The notes below the pieces were generated by a model. It had not been told where the DNA came from. It did not search any database and saw only the letters and a program-made list of their open reading frames with translations. Position numbers and translations under genes: made by a program. From the NCBI GenBank assembly GCA_009760855.2, contig WPIO01000048.1:1895001-1959000 (forward strand): a DNA stretch of 64,000 bases, read 5' to 3'. The number at the start of each line of letters is the position of its first letter. Within the stretch, counting starts at the first letter, position 1. Source of the DNA: Cristatella mucedo. Lineage: Eukaryota; Bryozoa; Phylactolaemata; Cristatellidae. Shown here piece by piece: positions 9,697-23,000 of this stretch.

Positions 9697-12600
9697 GTAC
9701 GTGCTGGAAAGCTTTCCATGCCATATGGCAGCTAACTAAAATCTGAGAAATTGTTCGCTTTCGCTCCAGCTATTTTCTTTTAAAGGTTTCTTCAGTGGCG
9801 GGAAACCGCACGCCTTCTTAACGTGTCAGTGTGTAGCCACAGCGGTACCGTCACTTACGTATTTGCCTAGTGCTGTTCCCTATTTGGCTATTTTAGAGCT
9901 TGCTGATGGCTTTTTGGCTGTTGGCTCAACCTGTCATCGTGGATCCCGGTGATTGTGCCTGGGGACTGGTGCCGTGATCGCATTTCAAGGAACTGATAAT
10001 TTAATGGCGGTGTCCTGTTTGCTAGTCGCTCAAGAAGCCTTCGAATGAGCAGAGCGTTCGTCTCCTGTGTGCTGGTACGCATCAGTGGACTAATTTTGCC
10101 ATGAACCAGTGGCAGAAAGCCTATCATACTTCTGGCCGCAGAGCGCGATTTGGGAAGTTGAGACATTGTCTGGACAGTTCAGAGCTTCGGATCGGAGTGC
10201 CCCGTGCTGTCAAGGTCACCCTTAACCTAAAAACATGAGAGGGCTAAACGCGTGCAGGTGACCTTGTGAGCGGGGTTGCAGCCTTTGTATTTTCGGTCTT
10301 GCGATTCGCTCACTACTTTTGGTTCCCGCGACTACTTACACGAAAGTCCAGCTCACCTTCATGTCCTTCGTACAGTAAAGCAGCGTTCATGTGGACTATC
10401 TTGCTTTGGTACTGCCTCTTGTAGGAAGTTGTAACACGGTGGGCTAGCCTCCTAGCTGCACAATAGCTCCACTCACCAGTGATCGTGGGACAATTTCGTG
10501 TCAGTGTCTAGCCACAGCGGTACCGTCACTTACGTATTTGCCTAGTGCTGTTCCCTATTTGGCTATTTTAGAGTTTGCTGGTGGCTTTTTGGCTGTTGGC
10601 TCAACCTGTCATCGTGGATCCCGGTGATTGTGCCTGGGGAGGGAGGTAGGAAAAGGCCATCCCAGTTACACCTCCCTGTAAGTGACTTGTGCTTAAGCTA
10701 AACAATAGGGATCTGTTCTGCTGCTGCCGTTCCAGCCACGTACACCCTGCAACCACCCGGAGCAGCTAGCTTCATTGCCTCACAGCCAAGCTTCGTCAAC
10801 GGTTCACTGGTCAATTTAAACTTGTCCTCGACTGGCTCAACGCCGGCCTGTTGCCTCTGATTCCTATGTGGAGTGTGTGCGTGGTCCCGTAAACTCGCGA
10901 GAAGAGCATCCACGATTTCGCCGGTCTCGTAGTCGGCCATGCCTTTCTAAGCAATGAAGAAGGCGTGCCCTTGACTGCACCAACGATTGTCTGTTCGTGG
11001 CTTCCATCGGTCTTGCCTCCGTCTTGACCAAGAAGTAGAACCACGATCAGCTCATCCGTCGGTCTTGAACCGCCTCCCTATTGTGGCCGGCTAGTGCACC
11101 GAAGTGTCGGAGGCTGGCCATAAGCAAGACCGACCTTTTAAATGTGGCTTCAACCTCTTAAGCTACGTCAAATAGCATTCCCCTGGCTCTGTGTGAGCCT
11201 TAATATCGCAGTGCCTTGGATGCTTGGCGTTTAGTCAGCACATGTGGTTCTGTCACGATTCGTAGTAGTGGCAAGCATGTCAGCAGTGCGAATCATAATT
11301 AAAGAGAATGTTCTGGGTAGATCTCTATGTCGTGTCTTTCTTTCGAATTTTGTACCATTAAATGCAGCTGCCTAGTCCGACATAGGGTTCAAGTTAATGT
11401 CTTGTGAAGAAACTAACTCCTGCCTCGGTGGGCAGTAGCTGCATTCAAAGCACTTATATCGTTAGCCTGCGTATGAGCACCTGTCCTGATAATCCCTCTC
11501 ATCGGTAGATTTTAACCGGATTTACTGCTGTATGCTATTGTGTTTAAAAATTTGCCTTCGCGATTTTGCACCTTTCTTAACGCTTAGCTTTCCCTTTACC
11601 TCAGTGGATTTGTTAATGTGTGGATTGCGTGCTTGCTCGTGAATGATGGCAGTCCCTGTTATTACTCAGGGGTCCTACCAACCAACAGCTCACAGTGCCT
11701 TCTTGTGTGCTATTGCGTGTTTGGCAGTAGGATGCCTTGTTTGTCATAAGCACGTGATCTTTGCTTCTCTTGTCTCTAATTGTAAAGCAACGGTTAGAGT
11801 TTTGGTTTTTGGGGTGCCACATAGACCATTATAATTAATGCCTACTGGTGCATTGGTAAAAGGCTTTTGTGTTGTGTCAACTAATGGGACCGTTTGGCAG
11901 TTGCATTCTGATATTGCCTTATAATAGAGAGCCGACAGTGGCTGCTCATCCAAATGTACTTGCAAGCAAGCTCTAAGCATAACAATGCAGTACTGGAGCA
12001 GTAGTAGCCAGCGAAGAGTGGCCATGAAAGTAAGAGTGCACATATCACCCCCTTTCCCATCCTGTCACTGATTAAAATCTATCGTCTCCCTGGGTAATTA
12101 ATTAGTGTGACCACTTTAATTAATCCCGAGACATCAGGGCAGGTGGGGCACGAATGAAAATGGTCTTTCTCTGACCGTGTGGAATGGAAAGCGATCATGT
12201 GGGAAGCTTGGTGGTATCCCTGTTTCTTTTAGGCTATCGCGAAGTTGTACTGTGCATGTGTGTAGTGCGGTCTTCCAAGTTTTCCCAGTGAAATTGCATC
12301 CTTGTTAAGGTTTGTGCATCAGATGTCGCCCATTATTTACATGTCGCTACTATCTCATAAAGTTACAAGATAATTTTGCTGGTCTGTGTATTTAAGTGTA
12401 TTTTAGTAGCTGTTTTTTCCAATGCTCATGATGTACTTGATATATAAGCTTGCCGATGGCAGATCTGTGCTTGTACAAGTCGGGAGGATGAAGGGTGTTG
12501 GCTCACTTGTGCTCTGTTCATGAGTGAAGTTATTATGCGGATCTCCTTTCCATTGCAGGCATGTTGATGCGATGACTTTGTCATTGCTTTTCATGGGTGT

Positions 12601-15600
12601 TCTTTGCTTGCTTGTGAAATTTGTTGATTACGCCTAGCAAAACAGCTAAGTGTGAATGGTAGGCTCTTGCCTCTTGGGGTGTGTACTCCTATACCAAGTG
12701 ATGTGTGGGCTTCTAATCAAATCAGCTGTAGCTGTACAACATATTCACTTGCAAATAGTCTGTATATCCGAAATGAGACTTAGAATGTGGCCTTTTACTT
12801 GGTCAGCTGTCTCAAGAAGGGTTGTTGGCTACCCAGCTGCAAATGCAAGTAAAAATAGGAAAATGCCGAGTCTTATAAAACGTTAGTACTGTAATGAGTA
12901 ACATGGTGTGCACACCAATGCATTGGTTCAGTGGGGCTTTTATGGCAGCTTATCTGCTTGCTTTTCTCTGTGGCGGCACCTTTAGCCATCCTGATCACAT
13001 GGATTGTCAATTCGTCCTTTTGTAAGTGCATGCCAATGTGTGTGCTAGAGCTTGGCTGGTATTATGATTGTGAGCCAATTGCAAGTGAGAAGCACTGACG
13101 TCCAATCTGTAGTCTGTGGTGACACAGGTCTTGTAGACAGCAAATACGTGCAGCGTACTAAGAGCCACCGGCACGGTGTCACCTAGACGACACGTGTCGC
13201 TCAAAGTTGGTTAGTTGCTTTCTTAGCTGCTTTTGCGAATGCTGTCTTGGGTAGAACAACGGGGTGTGGTTATCAAGCGCGGTGTTTGGGGAATTCTGTT
13301 CACTGGAAGTTGATATTGGGTGGCCTCCCAGTCAGTTCAGCTGATCGTGCCTGCTTAGCAAGCTTCTCTGCTGCCCCACGGGAGGATCCCAGCAGTGTGG
13401 CTCGTGTAGCTGCATAGAAAGGAGGCAAGCGAGTGCAGTATAGAGCTGCCGCCTGGCTTGCCCCCTTGCCCTGTAGTGCAAGTCCTTGAGTCGCGATCGG
13501 GTCGCAGCTGTTGCAGAAGATAGGTTGACGGTGTCTGCTTAGTCTCTGTGGTGGCCATCGCAACACAGAGCCTGTCGCCGGGGAACATGCTAGCCCGGAC
13601 CTGTCTTAATGGCTTTGTGGAGACAGATTGAGATACATTACATTTCATTACTTGCTCGAAGCTGCTCATAAATAAGCCTACCATCGACGATTGCATTGAC
13701 AGGCGTTTACCCCTGCTCTGAAGCGACTTTCATGCTACTCGCTTCCTCGATTACCTTTCCTAGTTTGCTATGCTTTCCACGTTCTCTTGATTGCATAAGC
13801 TGAAGTCGGTTGGCTACCGAATACGAACCCGAAGCTGCTCAGACTTTGAGTGCCCCATAGCAAGCATTCCATAGCTCAGCATCCTGCCGTCCTGGTTTGG
13901 CTCAAGGGTTAAAGTGATCCAAATGATAAGTGCCTAGAAAAGGGATTGTGTTCTCAGGGGCGCTATATAAATGTGTTATTATTATTATTATTATGAAGTC
14001 CTCTTCTTATTTGACCAAGGCCACGGGCTCAACCCCTTCGGCATATGCGATGGGCCTAGATAAAATGTATACACGTTAATTTATTTGGATCCACTTAGTC
14101 CAAGTGGCTTTGGCTGGTGTAGCAGGCTATGATGTGTCGCATTGAGCAAGGTCTCTACTGCGATCGATCGCACTTGGTCTCTAGGCGTCGGCTGGTGGTA
14201 TTTCAGCGCTTGCACAGTGTCTCACATGTTGGCCTGCATGTGAAAAGGCGTGGCTGCTCACTCCCTCCCGGGTTTCGTTCGTCCCTGTTCTCGTGTGACC
14301 CGCTGCACACAATTGGCGACACACAGACAGACAGCCGCTGCCTTGTGCTGCTGCTTAGGAGGCGGCGGCAAAGGTCGGCACAGAGGAGGAGCCTAAGCCA
14401 GCAGAAGAGGCTTCGGCAGCAGCCGCTGCCAGCGACAAAGCGCCTGCCGCAGCCGCCGGCGGCAGCCAAAAGAGCAGCGCAAAGGTGAACAACGGCAAGC
14501 CTCCTGCCAACAAGGCCAAGGTCTCTTCTGCCGACGTCGAGGCAAGCAGCGGCAGCAGCAGTGCCGATGACAAAGAAGGCAAAGAGGCGGACGACGAGAG
14601 CGACGAGGAGGAGGAAGAAGAGCCCAGGCGTACGTGTGCTTCCTTCCTCCCTCTCTGCCCGTTGCCACTCAGGGCAGAGACTGTCGGCGCTAGCGAGAGG
14701 CGCTCGTGTCGTGCCGATCACGCTCCCGTTTGCTATTGCAGTCGGCCTTCTGGAGAAGCCGATAGAAATAGAATCGGGGAAGCGAGAGCGGAAAAAGGTG
14801 GAGCGCCTCTCAGAGCAGCTGTCGGCAGCGGTGGCCTCGCCCTCCGAGAGGAAGTCGGTGGTGGCCGCTGAAGGCAGTGGCCAGAAGCTCGGCGACTGTC
14901 CGGAAAGTGAGTGCTGTTCTCCCTCGTTCCCTGCTTTTCTGTCTCACCTCTTACTACTCGTCGAGCGCTATGCGAGTCTCCCGGTCTTCCCTCTTGCACT
15001 TCGTCGCTCTCTCTAGCCCAGACTGCCGACGGGTGTGCCATCCATGCGGCTAAGGGGAATTTTCACTTGGGTCTGTGCGTGCGGCCTCCATGCTTTCTCT
15101 GCTTGCGACAGAGCCGACTCTTGCGTCTGCCTGAGCTGCCCCCAGTTACAGGGGGGGGGGGAGCTCGTCTGTCGATAGCTGCTTCTCCAAAGCGCGAGTA
15201 TGTCTTTCCTCCTGCAGATCTGAATCGACAAGACCCGGTGCATTTTCTTATGCCACGATGGGAAAGGACGAGGAGCCGGCCATTTTGCCGATGAAAATAT
15301 CGTATATAATATAGTTACTCTCTCTCTCCCTCTGTCTCTCTCTTTTCTCTCTCTCGGCATTAACATTTGCTCTCAGTTTGTGCGGTTGACTTGCGGACGT
15401 TCGTGTGCTGTAGCAGCCCCACATTCGCCCCCTGTGTAGGCCATTGATTATGATGCATTGATTTTGCAAGCACTTTTCAGTTTGCATCACCAAAGTTCGC
15501 CCCATAAGGTCATGTTTCTGGTGAACAGCAACTCAAAATTGCATCAAAGAACGTTGTATTTGTTAGCAAGAGTTGCCAACTTTGTCACAACAAAAGTGCC

Positions 15601-16932
15601 ACTGAGCTGCTGTTCTTAGCCATATTTCCTCTTTGTATAGCCTGCATTTGTGGGGGGGGGGCACTTGTGAAGGAACTCTGTGCCCCTACCTAGTCCTCTG
15701 CGCCAGCATCATTAATTGTTCAGGGTATGTGCTGTTCCTAGTCATTCATGTAGCATTGCTGCTGCGGTCATCGTAGTTGGGCTTCGTCTTTCCGCTGTTG
15801 GAATATTGGAGCTTTCAAACTTATTATAGTGCCCCTAAACCTGTCATGGTCTTGGTGTGTTAAATATTGGCTTCTTGAGCTCTGTGCAAAGCTGAAGCCG
15901 GTGGAAGGCTGCTTATGCGTTGGGTTTTTCCATGCTAAACATCCAACCATATCGTGCTGGTGCTGTTAGCTGCCGCTTCTGTGATCCTCACAGCTTAGCT
16001 CTCAGTGTACCAGTTTGTGTACATACCCGCACGGCTTCCTACGCATGTACACGTCTATTTGCTGTTTGTTCTAGTTGAACATGAAATCCAGAAGCAGGGA
16101 GCAGACGACCTGAAGACGTTGCACCGGGTACTCTTCGGCCGGCCTGGAGCAGTAAGATATTAGTCTGCCTAATGCTTAAGTGGGGCACGCAGCAGAGGAT
16201 GTGCATGCATTTCCGCTGCTAATGGAAGCTTCTGAACTATGCTGCCACTCAAAAAGCACCGTGCATGGTATAATCACACCGCACTCGGAGCGGTGTGTAT
16301 TTAAAAGATAAAAGATGGCTGTCTCTGGCAAGATAGGAACCAAAAAGTGATCAGTGCACGGGGGGGGGGATAGTGCTTGCTCTGCTTCTGCCCCTGTGAG
16401 CACTATGCAGTCAAGTTCTTTCTCGCTTGAACGGCCGCAGGGCATGCACCAGCCCGGTGCCTCCTCTCACGTGCACATTTTGCCGGCGAGTGGAGCTTGA
16501 AGTTCCGGTGCGCTCTGCGCTGTACCTGACGTTGGTCGGTCGGTCGGCTTTCAGCGGTCGCTCGTTTCGTCGTTTGGCTTTCATTCGGCTTTCTTTTGCA
16601 TTAAAGGCCTCGGAGGTGAAGCGAAACATCCGGAGATTTTGCGGTTACACTTTCGAGAAGGACAGCGATGAGTACACCAAGAAGCTGGACTTTCTTCTCA
16701 GGTGTGCTGCCCTCTGCGTCGGACCTGGCGCTCGCAGCGCCAGGTCCGACGCTCCATTGCCTCAGCTGGACAGAGCGAGAGCATGGGAGCCCGAGGGGTA
16801 CTTTTTTTAGAGATCGGGTACTCGTTTAGCTGAGCCTGGCAGCGTAATGTTAGCCTCGACGGCCCCCACGTAGCTGTGTCGAGTGGGTCTGCAAACTTAG
16901 CCGGCCATTTCTTGCCGATCGTTGTAACAAAT

Positions 16933-17026
<94 letters not shown>

Positions 17027-20000
17027 TGTGTACATCGTGTTAGTCTTTGATTTCTCCGTGCCACTGCTCTACACTGGTGAGCTTGCTCCCTAGATGTAGT
17101 GCCGGTTTGTGTTACCCTGCCACCATGTTGCTTTTACAGGTCAACCACCACACTGAGCCTCAAAGCTTTGTGTGGCATTCTTGCTCAGGAGCGTAGTGGC
17201 ACCAAGGAGCAGATGGCCGAGAGAGTGGTGGACTTCCTGCTCAGTCCCAAGAGCTCTGGCAAGTTGCCGAAGAAATCGAAGAGAGGTGCTTATAACCGTC
17301 ATCTACATTCTGCTTGTTTTGCTGCTCGTTGTGTAGCCAAACTTGTGCAGTCCTTGGTGATGCTTCAAAGTGTATGTGTGCGAGCACTTTAGGTTTGTAT
17401 GTGCTCATGAGCATGGTCTTGTGGAAGTTTCTCTTCACGTTCTTTGCTTGAAGGTTTACAATAAGTGCTGGAGTAGGATACCTAGAAAGGGCCGATGAAC
17501 CTGGGAAATAGGTCTGGTCACCGCCGTTACTCTACAGGGCCGTATATGGTTAAAATAGCGGGCATCAAGTGAAAAACCGATTGACTCATCCCGAATCTTT
17601 CCACTGCCATCGTTTTTCTTCCACGTCGCCTTTAGTGCAGTAGGTGTCCTGTTCAAACTTAAACTAGACTTGTGTGTCGTTTTTAACTAAAGAATGCTGA
17701 ATTGCAGTGACATGTAGTGTGTAGTCTGAGCATCGGTAGTACTGTTTACCTGCTTGGTCTCAGCTGAATATACACTGATATGCTGATTCCTTACCTTCCT
17801 GTGCTCTTGCTCTTTCGTTTCTTTGGACGTCAACATCGCCCGTGGCTGATCTTCTACAGTAAACAGATATATCTTTTACAATAGATGTTTCTTAAGAATC
17901 GGATAGTGTATAGCCAATGTTTGACAGGCAGGTGAAGTCATGAACTTACTCATGGGAATTTCATATGTCCATCAACCAAGGGCAAAGCTAGCTAGCACTC
18001 GGTTTGAGTTATGCTTCTGCTATCCAAATGCCCCGCCTAAATACTTATTGCAATTACCTGTCGTCTTTGGTTTGCAGCCTGCTGTTTTGCTGTCTTTGTT
18101 TTAGTCCGTTCATGCTGTCTACAATCCATCTCACCAGTTAGCCCCAGGAATTTCCCCTTATATTGAATATGTGGATGTCCAAAGACTGGCTTGTGGCCAC
18201 TTCTGCTGTACAGCAGAATCATTAGGTTGTTAGGGGTTTGAATGTTAAATAAGGTTAATACATAAATCCTGTGTGTGTAGAAGAGGCATTTTTTGAAGAT
18301 CCGCCTTTAAGTGAGGATCAGTCTACCACTCTGCCAACAGTTCAGCTCCAACTTCCTAGCGGCTGTTCGTTGTTTCGAATAGCATTAAAGGGTTTCTATC
18401 AAGTTTGGTGTTGTCATAAATAAAGTAATGATAGGCTGATTTAGCAGTATTTATAGTGAGAAGTGGCAGAAAGACCCCTAGCGGCTTTAATGTTTTTGCA
18501 GCTTGTACTAAGTGTACTACTGAATTGCCAGCTAGAGGACTCACGACCTGGTGCTGAGGTAATAAAAGTAGAGTCTCTAGATTTTAGGGCTGCCGACTAC
18601 TAAGGTTATGTAAGTCACATATTCATAATAGTTATTCGAGAGCTTGAGCCGTTCAGCGTTCGTTTATGACTTCACCCAACGTGGATTTTTGTTTTTGATA
18701 AGCGTGAAGAGCGAGTTGCTTTGAAAAATGCACTTTTCACTTTGCGGCAGGCGCTTTGTCTGGGAATGCAGATTTTTGAGCCCATCATCGTGGTGTTAGA
18801 GCCGTATAGTCGAGTAGGGCGACAGACCTCTGTGCGCAGGCTTTGTATGGCCTACTTTCTGATTTAGGCTTTGCAGTCGGTTTAGATCTTGATGTTGGTT
18901 CAAGCATTTGTGACATCCCGTCTGATCTGTCCTCAGCTTATTCGAGCTGACACTGCTACCACAAACCACATGTTCATGCTTCTTTTACAGCATGGGTACA
19001 TTGCTTAAAACAGGATTAGGTTCTTTGGTAGCTCTATTCGGACATATTATCGCAATTACCTCAGCAATTATGAGCTACCCTCTGCAAAGAAATCACGCCT
19101 CTTTAGCGACTCCTGCGTTAATTTGGCTGTGAAGTCGATGCTTTAGTGCTACAAGATGGTGCCGAGCATCCGAGTAATGGCGATGATTCCTTGTAGAGAC
19201 AGCTGTTCTTTCACCCTGCTTTTTAGCTGCTGCTGCTGCATGTAGCTCGACCAGCTGACATGTTCACGATTGTTGTGCCCGGTACTTAACTGGAAATTGT
19301 ATTTAGTTCCATCGGAATTTGCTTGGTTGTTGATGCAGGCACGTCATACAGCCTGGAGCACAGCAGGTTTGTGATCGCTGGCCAGACCTGCCTGCACATG
19401 CATGGGCAGCTAGTTTTTCGGTTGGACAGGGTGGAGCAGGAGATTAAAACGGGCGGCCGTTGACTGCGCACATGGCTCTACCGGTGGCCGAGTCCTGCAG
19501 CAGGCAAGCCCGTGTTGCCCTCTGCAAGCAGGGCTGGCGATTGCCATTAAGGCTCTTCTGCCGCCATGTAAATGAGGCTTTTGAATCGATTAACTTTACC
19601 GGGCTTGTTGTAATGTCATGTGCACTAGTGCAGGGCAGCAGTAGTCCCCCTTCCTTTCCCAGTCCCCCTCCCGCACCTCGTTAGCTCGCAGGCTTAGACA
19701 AGAGAGAGCTTGCGCAGTCGCCTGCGCAGGCACTGCCGTGTGTTGGTCGGCGTTGCCACCGCCGGTGCTTTTTGGTGACAGCGTTTGTCGCTTGCGCTGT
19801 CGTGCTGTTGGTAAGCCCAAGCAAAAATGATGTTCTCAAACTAGGCAGAGGCAAAGGCCAGAGGAAGGCCAGAGCATCCGGCAGCAGCGGTGGTAGCAGC
19901 AGTGCAAAAGAAGGGAGGAAGAGAAAATCAAAAGCCAGTGACGAGCAGGCCGACGACAAGGACGACAGTGGCAGCGATGCCGACGGCGAAGCAGAGGACG

Positions 20001-23000
20001 GCGGCGCCGACAGCAAGGCAGAGGACGGCGACGACGATGGCAAGCCGGCAGCCAGCAAGGCTAGCGAGAAAGCTGAGCCCAAGCCTCCCAAGGTCGGTGG
20101 CACTCTCCCTCCCTTCTTCCCTCTCCCTCTCTCTTTTTTTGTAATGTATCTCTGTCTGTAACTCCGCAAAGCCATAGAGGCTATGTGGGCGTTACGCATG
20201 TGAGTTTTGTATACCCCACTCACAGCCTAAGCGGCTTTCGGTGCGCATTCGGTGGCCAACAGACTTCGGCTCACGAAGCAAAGAGAAAGTGGGAAGCATA
20301 GCAGAGTCAGGAGAGTAGTTGAGACAGTGAGTAGCGTGGAAGTAGCAGCTCAGGACCGCTGAAAAGGATGAGCCATGGTCGGCAGCAGGAGAGTAGTTGT
20401 CGTTGCGCAAGAATTGTGAAAGCGAGTTCCACAGACTAGGACCTGCAGAGCTGAAGCTTCTGTTGCCAACGGTCTTTGAGCAGAGGAATGAAACAGCTAA
20501 TTTGTTGTCCACACAGGACCTTGGGGCACGAACAGGCTGAAACTGATGCAGCAGTTCAGCTAGGTACAAAGGAGCCAAGCCGTGGTGGGCCTTGTGGGTC
20601 AGCCTAAGAACTTTGCTCTGTATTCTTTGCTCAACCGGCAACTATCCTAGCTCTTTCAGCAAAGGAGACACGTGCTCAAACCGCTGGGACTTGAAGACCA
20701 GCCTTGTAGCCATATTCATAGTCCGCTGTAGTGGCATAATAGCTTTCTTTGGTAGCCCAGCCAAAAGGGAATTACAAGAATCAAGCCGAGACAGAACTAA
20801 GGAGCTAGTTGAAGTTTTTACAAGCCACTGTGGGAGACAGCTCCTAATCTTGGATAGGGATGGAATGTGATGGCTAGCTGTAGAAGCAGTCTTCTGAATG
20901 AAGCTTTTAAAATTTATGCAGCAATCGAAAACGACACCTAGATTTCGAGCACGTGGTGATGGTCGCACGACAGCATTACCAATTTGAAGAGCAAAGCCTT
21001 TTAATCCAGCCACACGCTTAAGGTGTCCTATGAGCAGCAGTTCGATTGTAGCGTCATTTAGTTTCAAGAAGTTTTCGAACATTCAGTCAAGCATTCAGTT
21101 TCTCAGTTGCTGCAGCTGATTCCGGTGGTTTGAATGACATACAGCCGAGTATCGTCAGCATAAAAGTGATATCCTACTTCATGGGTCTTAGTCACTTTTC
21201 CTAGAGGTCGAGTATAAATGGACAACAGCATGGGACCGAGTACGGACCCTTGAGAGATTCCACAGGTGACCCTTTTCTTGTATGGGACCTGACCCCCACA
21301 CGACACGGATTGAACACGATCAGACAAGTACGATTTAAACCACGCCAGTGCTTCGTCTGCCAGACCGATAGTTCTCAATCGTTCAAGTAGAACATCGTGG
21401 TCAATGGTGTCGAAGGCAGCTCACAGATCTAGCAGAGCCTAGGGTATTGACCTTCTTGTCATCGTTGCCACATTGAATGTCATTGTTAACGTGGAGGAGA
21501 GCAGTTTCAGTGGAGTGCTGCCTCTTGAACCCTGATCGAAATTATTCTTACATTTCATTCTTTTCAATATGTTCAACCAGTTAGCGACAATTTTTTCAAG
21601 AGTCTTAGATAAGGAAGGAGGGAAACTGGGCGATGGTTTACAAGGACCTCTGTATCTAATCCAGGCTGGTTAAGTATGAGAATCGGTTACCGACTTGAAG
21701 GACTTGGGTACAACCCTTCCTCTAAAGAAGCATTACAAATCTCGGTTGTGGCAGGGCTAAGTGAAGACTGCAGAGATGATGTTATAGAGTCGACAGCAGG
21801 CAAACTCTTTTTACTAAACCTTATTATGGTAGCCACATCGCATGCAGAAACCTCTAAAAACCTGTTCATGAAGATCGCAGGTTGTGATTGCACAATTGAT
21901 TTACTCTGAGGGCGTTTTGTGGAGGTGCGAATGTGCACCATTTTTTAGTCAAGAAAGCTGAAAACCTTTCGGCTGAGCCGTTGATATCTGGGGAGTCAGG
22001 CCTTTCAGCATTGGCCAGTAAGCTGTTTGCTGTCTTATAAATCTGTTTAGGGTCCGACTTGCCTGAGTTCAGTTTTCGAGTGAAAAAGAGAAGTCCTGGC
22101 TTTTTTAAGCTTCTGGGTGTAAACTCGAAGGAAGTCTTTTAAAATGACTAGATCTGCATCAGATCCTGATTTCTTAAAACGTCGCTGAAGCCTGTGCTTA
22201 ACACGGCACATCTTTTTAATTTTTTTTGTAAATTGAAAGAAATCTCAGCGACTCGGTACATGGATAGAGTGAACGGGAGCATGCTTGTCAAGAGCACCCT
22301 TTGAGTGTCATGTTCACTGCATCAGTGAGGGTATCGAGGCTGGCGGTCGAGTCTGGGTGCAGATCAAGAAGACCTGCATCAGATTTCAAAAATGTGTCTA
22401 TGTCAATGCTTTTGAAGTTCTGTCGTTGGGTAAGTTGGACAATACCCGGTAGTACAACAGAGCAAGAACAGTGAACGAGACCGAACAATGATAGCAGACA
22501 TTCAAATGAGTGGATCTGGCTGTTAATAGGGTTGTCAACATGAATATTGGAGTCTCCAGCAATCAGTAACGGTCTGTCACACACAAGTATTTTAGCCAGA
22601 ACTCCGAAAACTCCTCTATAAACAAGTTTAGACAGCCAGATGGAGGTAGGCATATATCACAACAGTGAGAGGTATTGTCTTTGAAGACTGCACATCTTAT
22701 GGCCAAATGATTCGCGAACAACAATTGCAACCACGCCACCAACCTTGTGAGAACGTACGAACTGATAGAATGAGAACCCGGGTGGGGTTGTCTCAGATAT
22801 GCAGCTACTGGAACAAGGCATCGTCAAAGTTTCGGCAAGCAAAAAATGCATCTAGCTTCTCTTATGCCTCTTTTTTTGTCTGTCGTTACCGTGTTGCACC
22901 TTGGACTGGTGCTGGGGCAGAGTGGGTCCAGCGCCTGCGTGCCCTCACTGCCACGCACTGTTGCAGGAGTCCCCCAAAAAGAAAGCCGATAACAAATCAC

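Noticed and set aside
14203-14721. 172-codon - strand frame over DEK exon 2
   Set aside because: Shadow of the GC-rich, low-complexity DEK exon; no recognisable protein and DEK fits on the + strand.
16850-17035. - strand frame rich in alternating His/Thr
   Set aside because: Translation of the (TG)n microsatellite.
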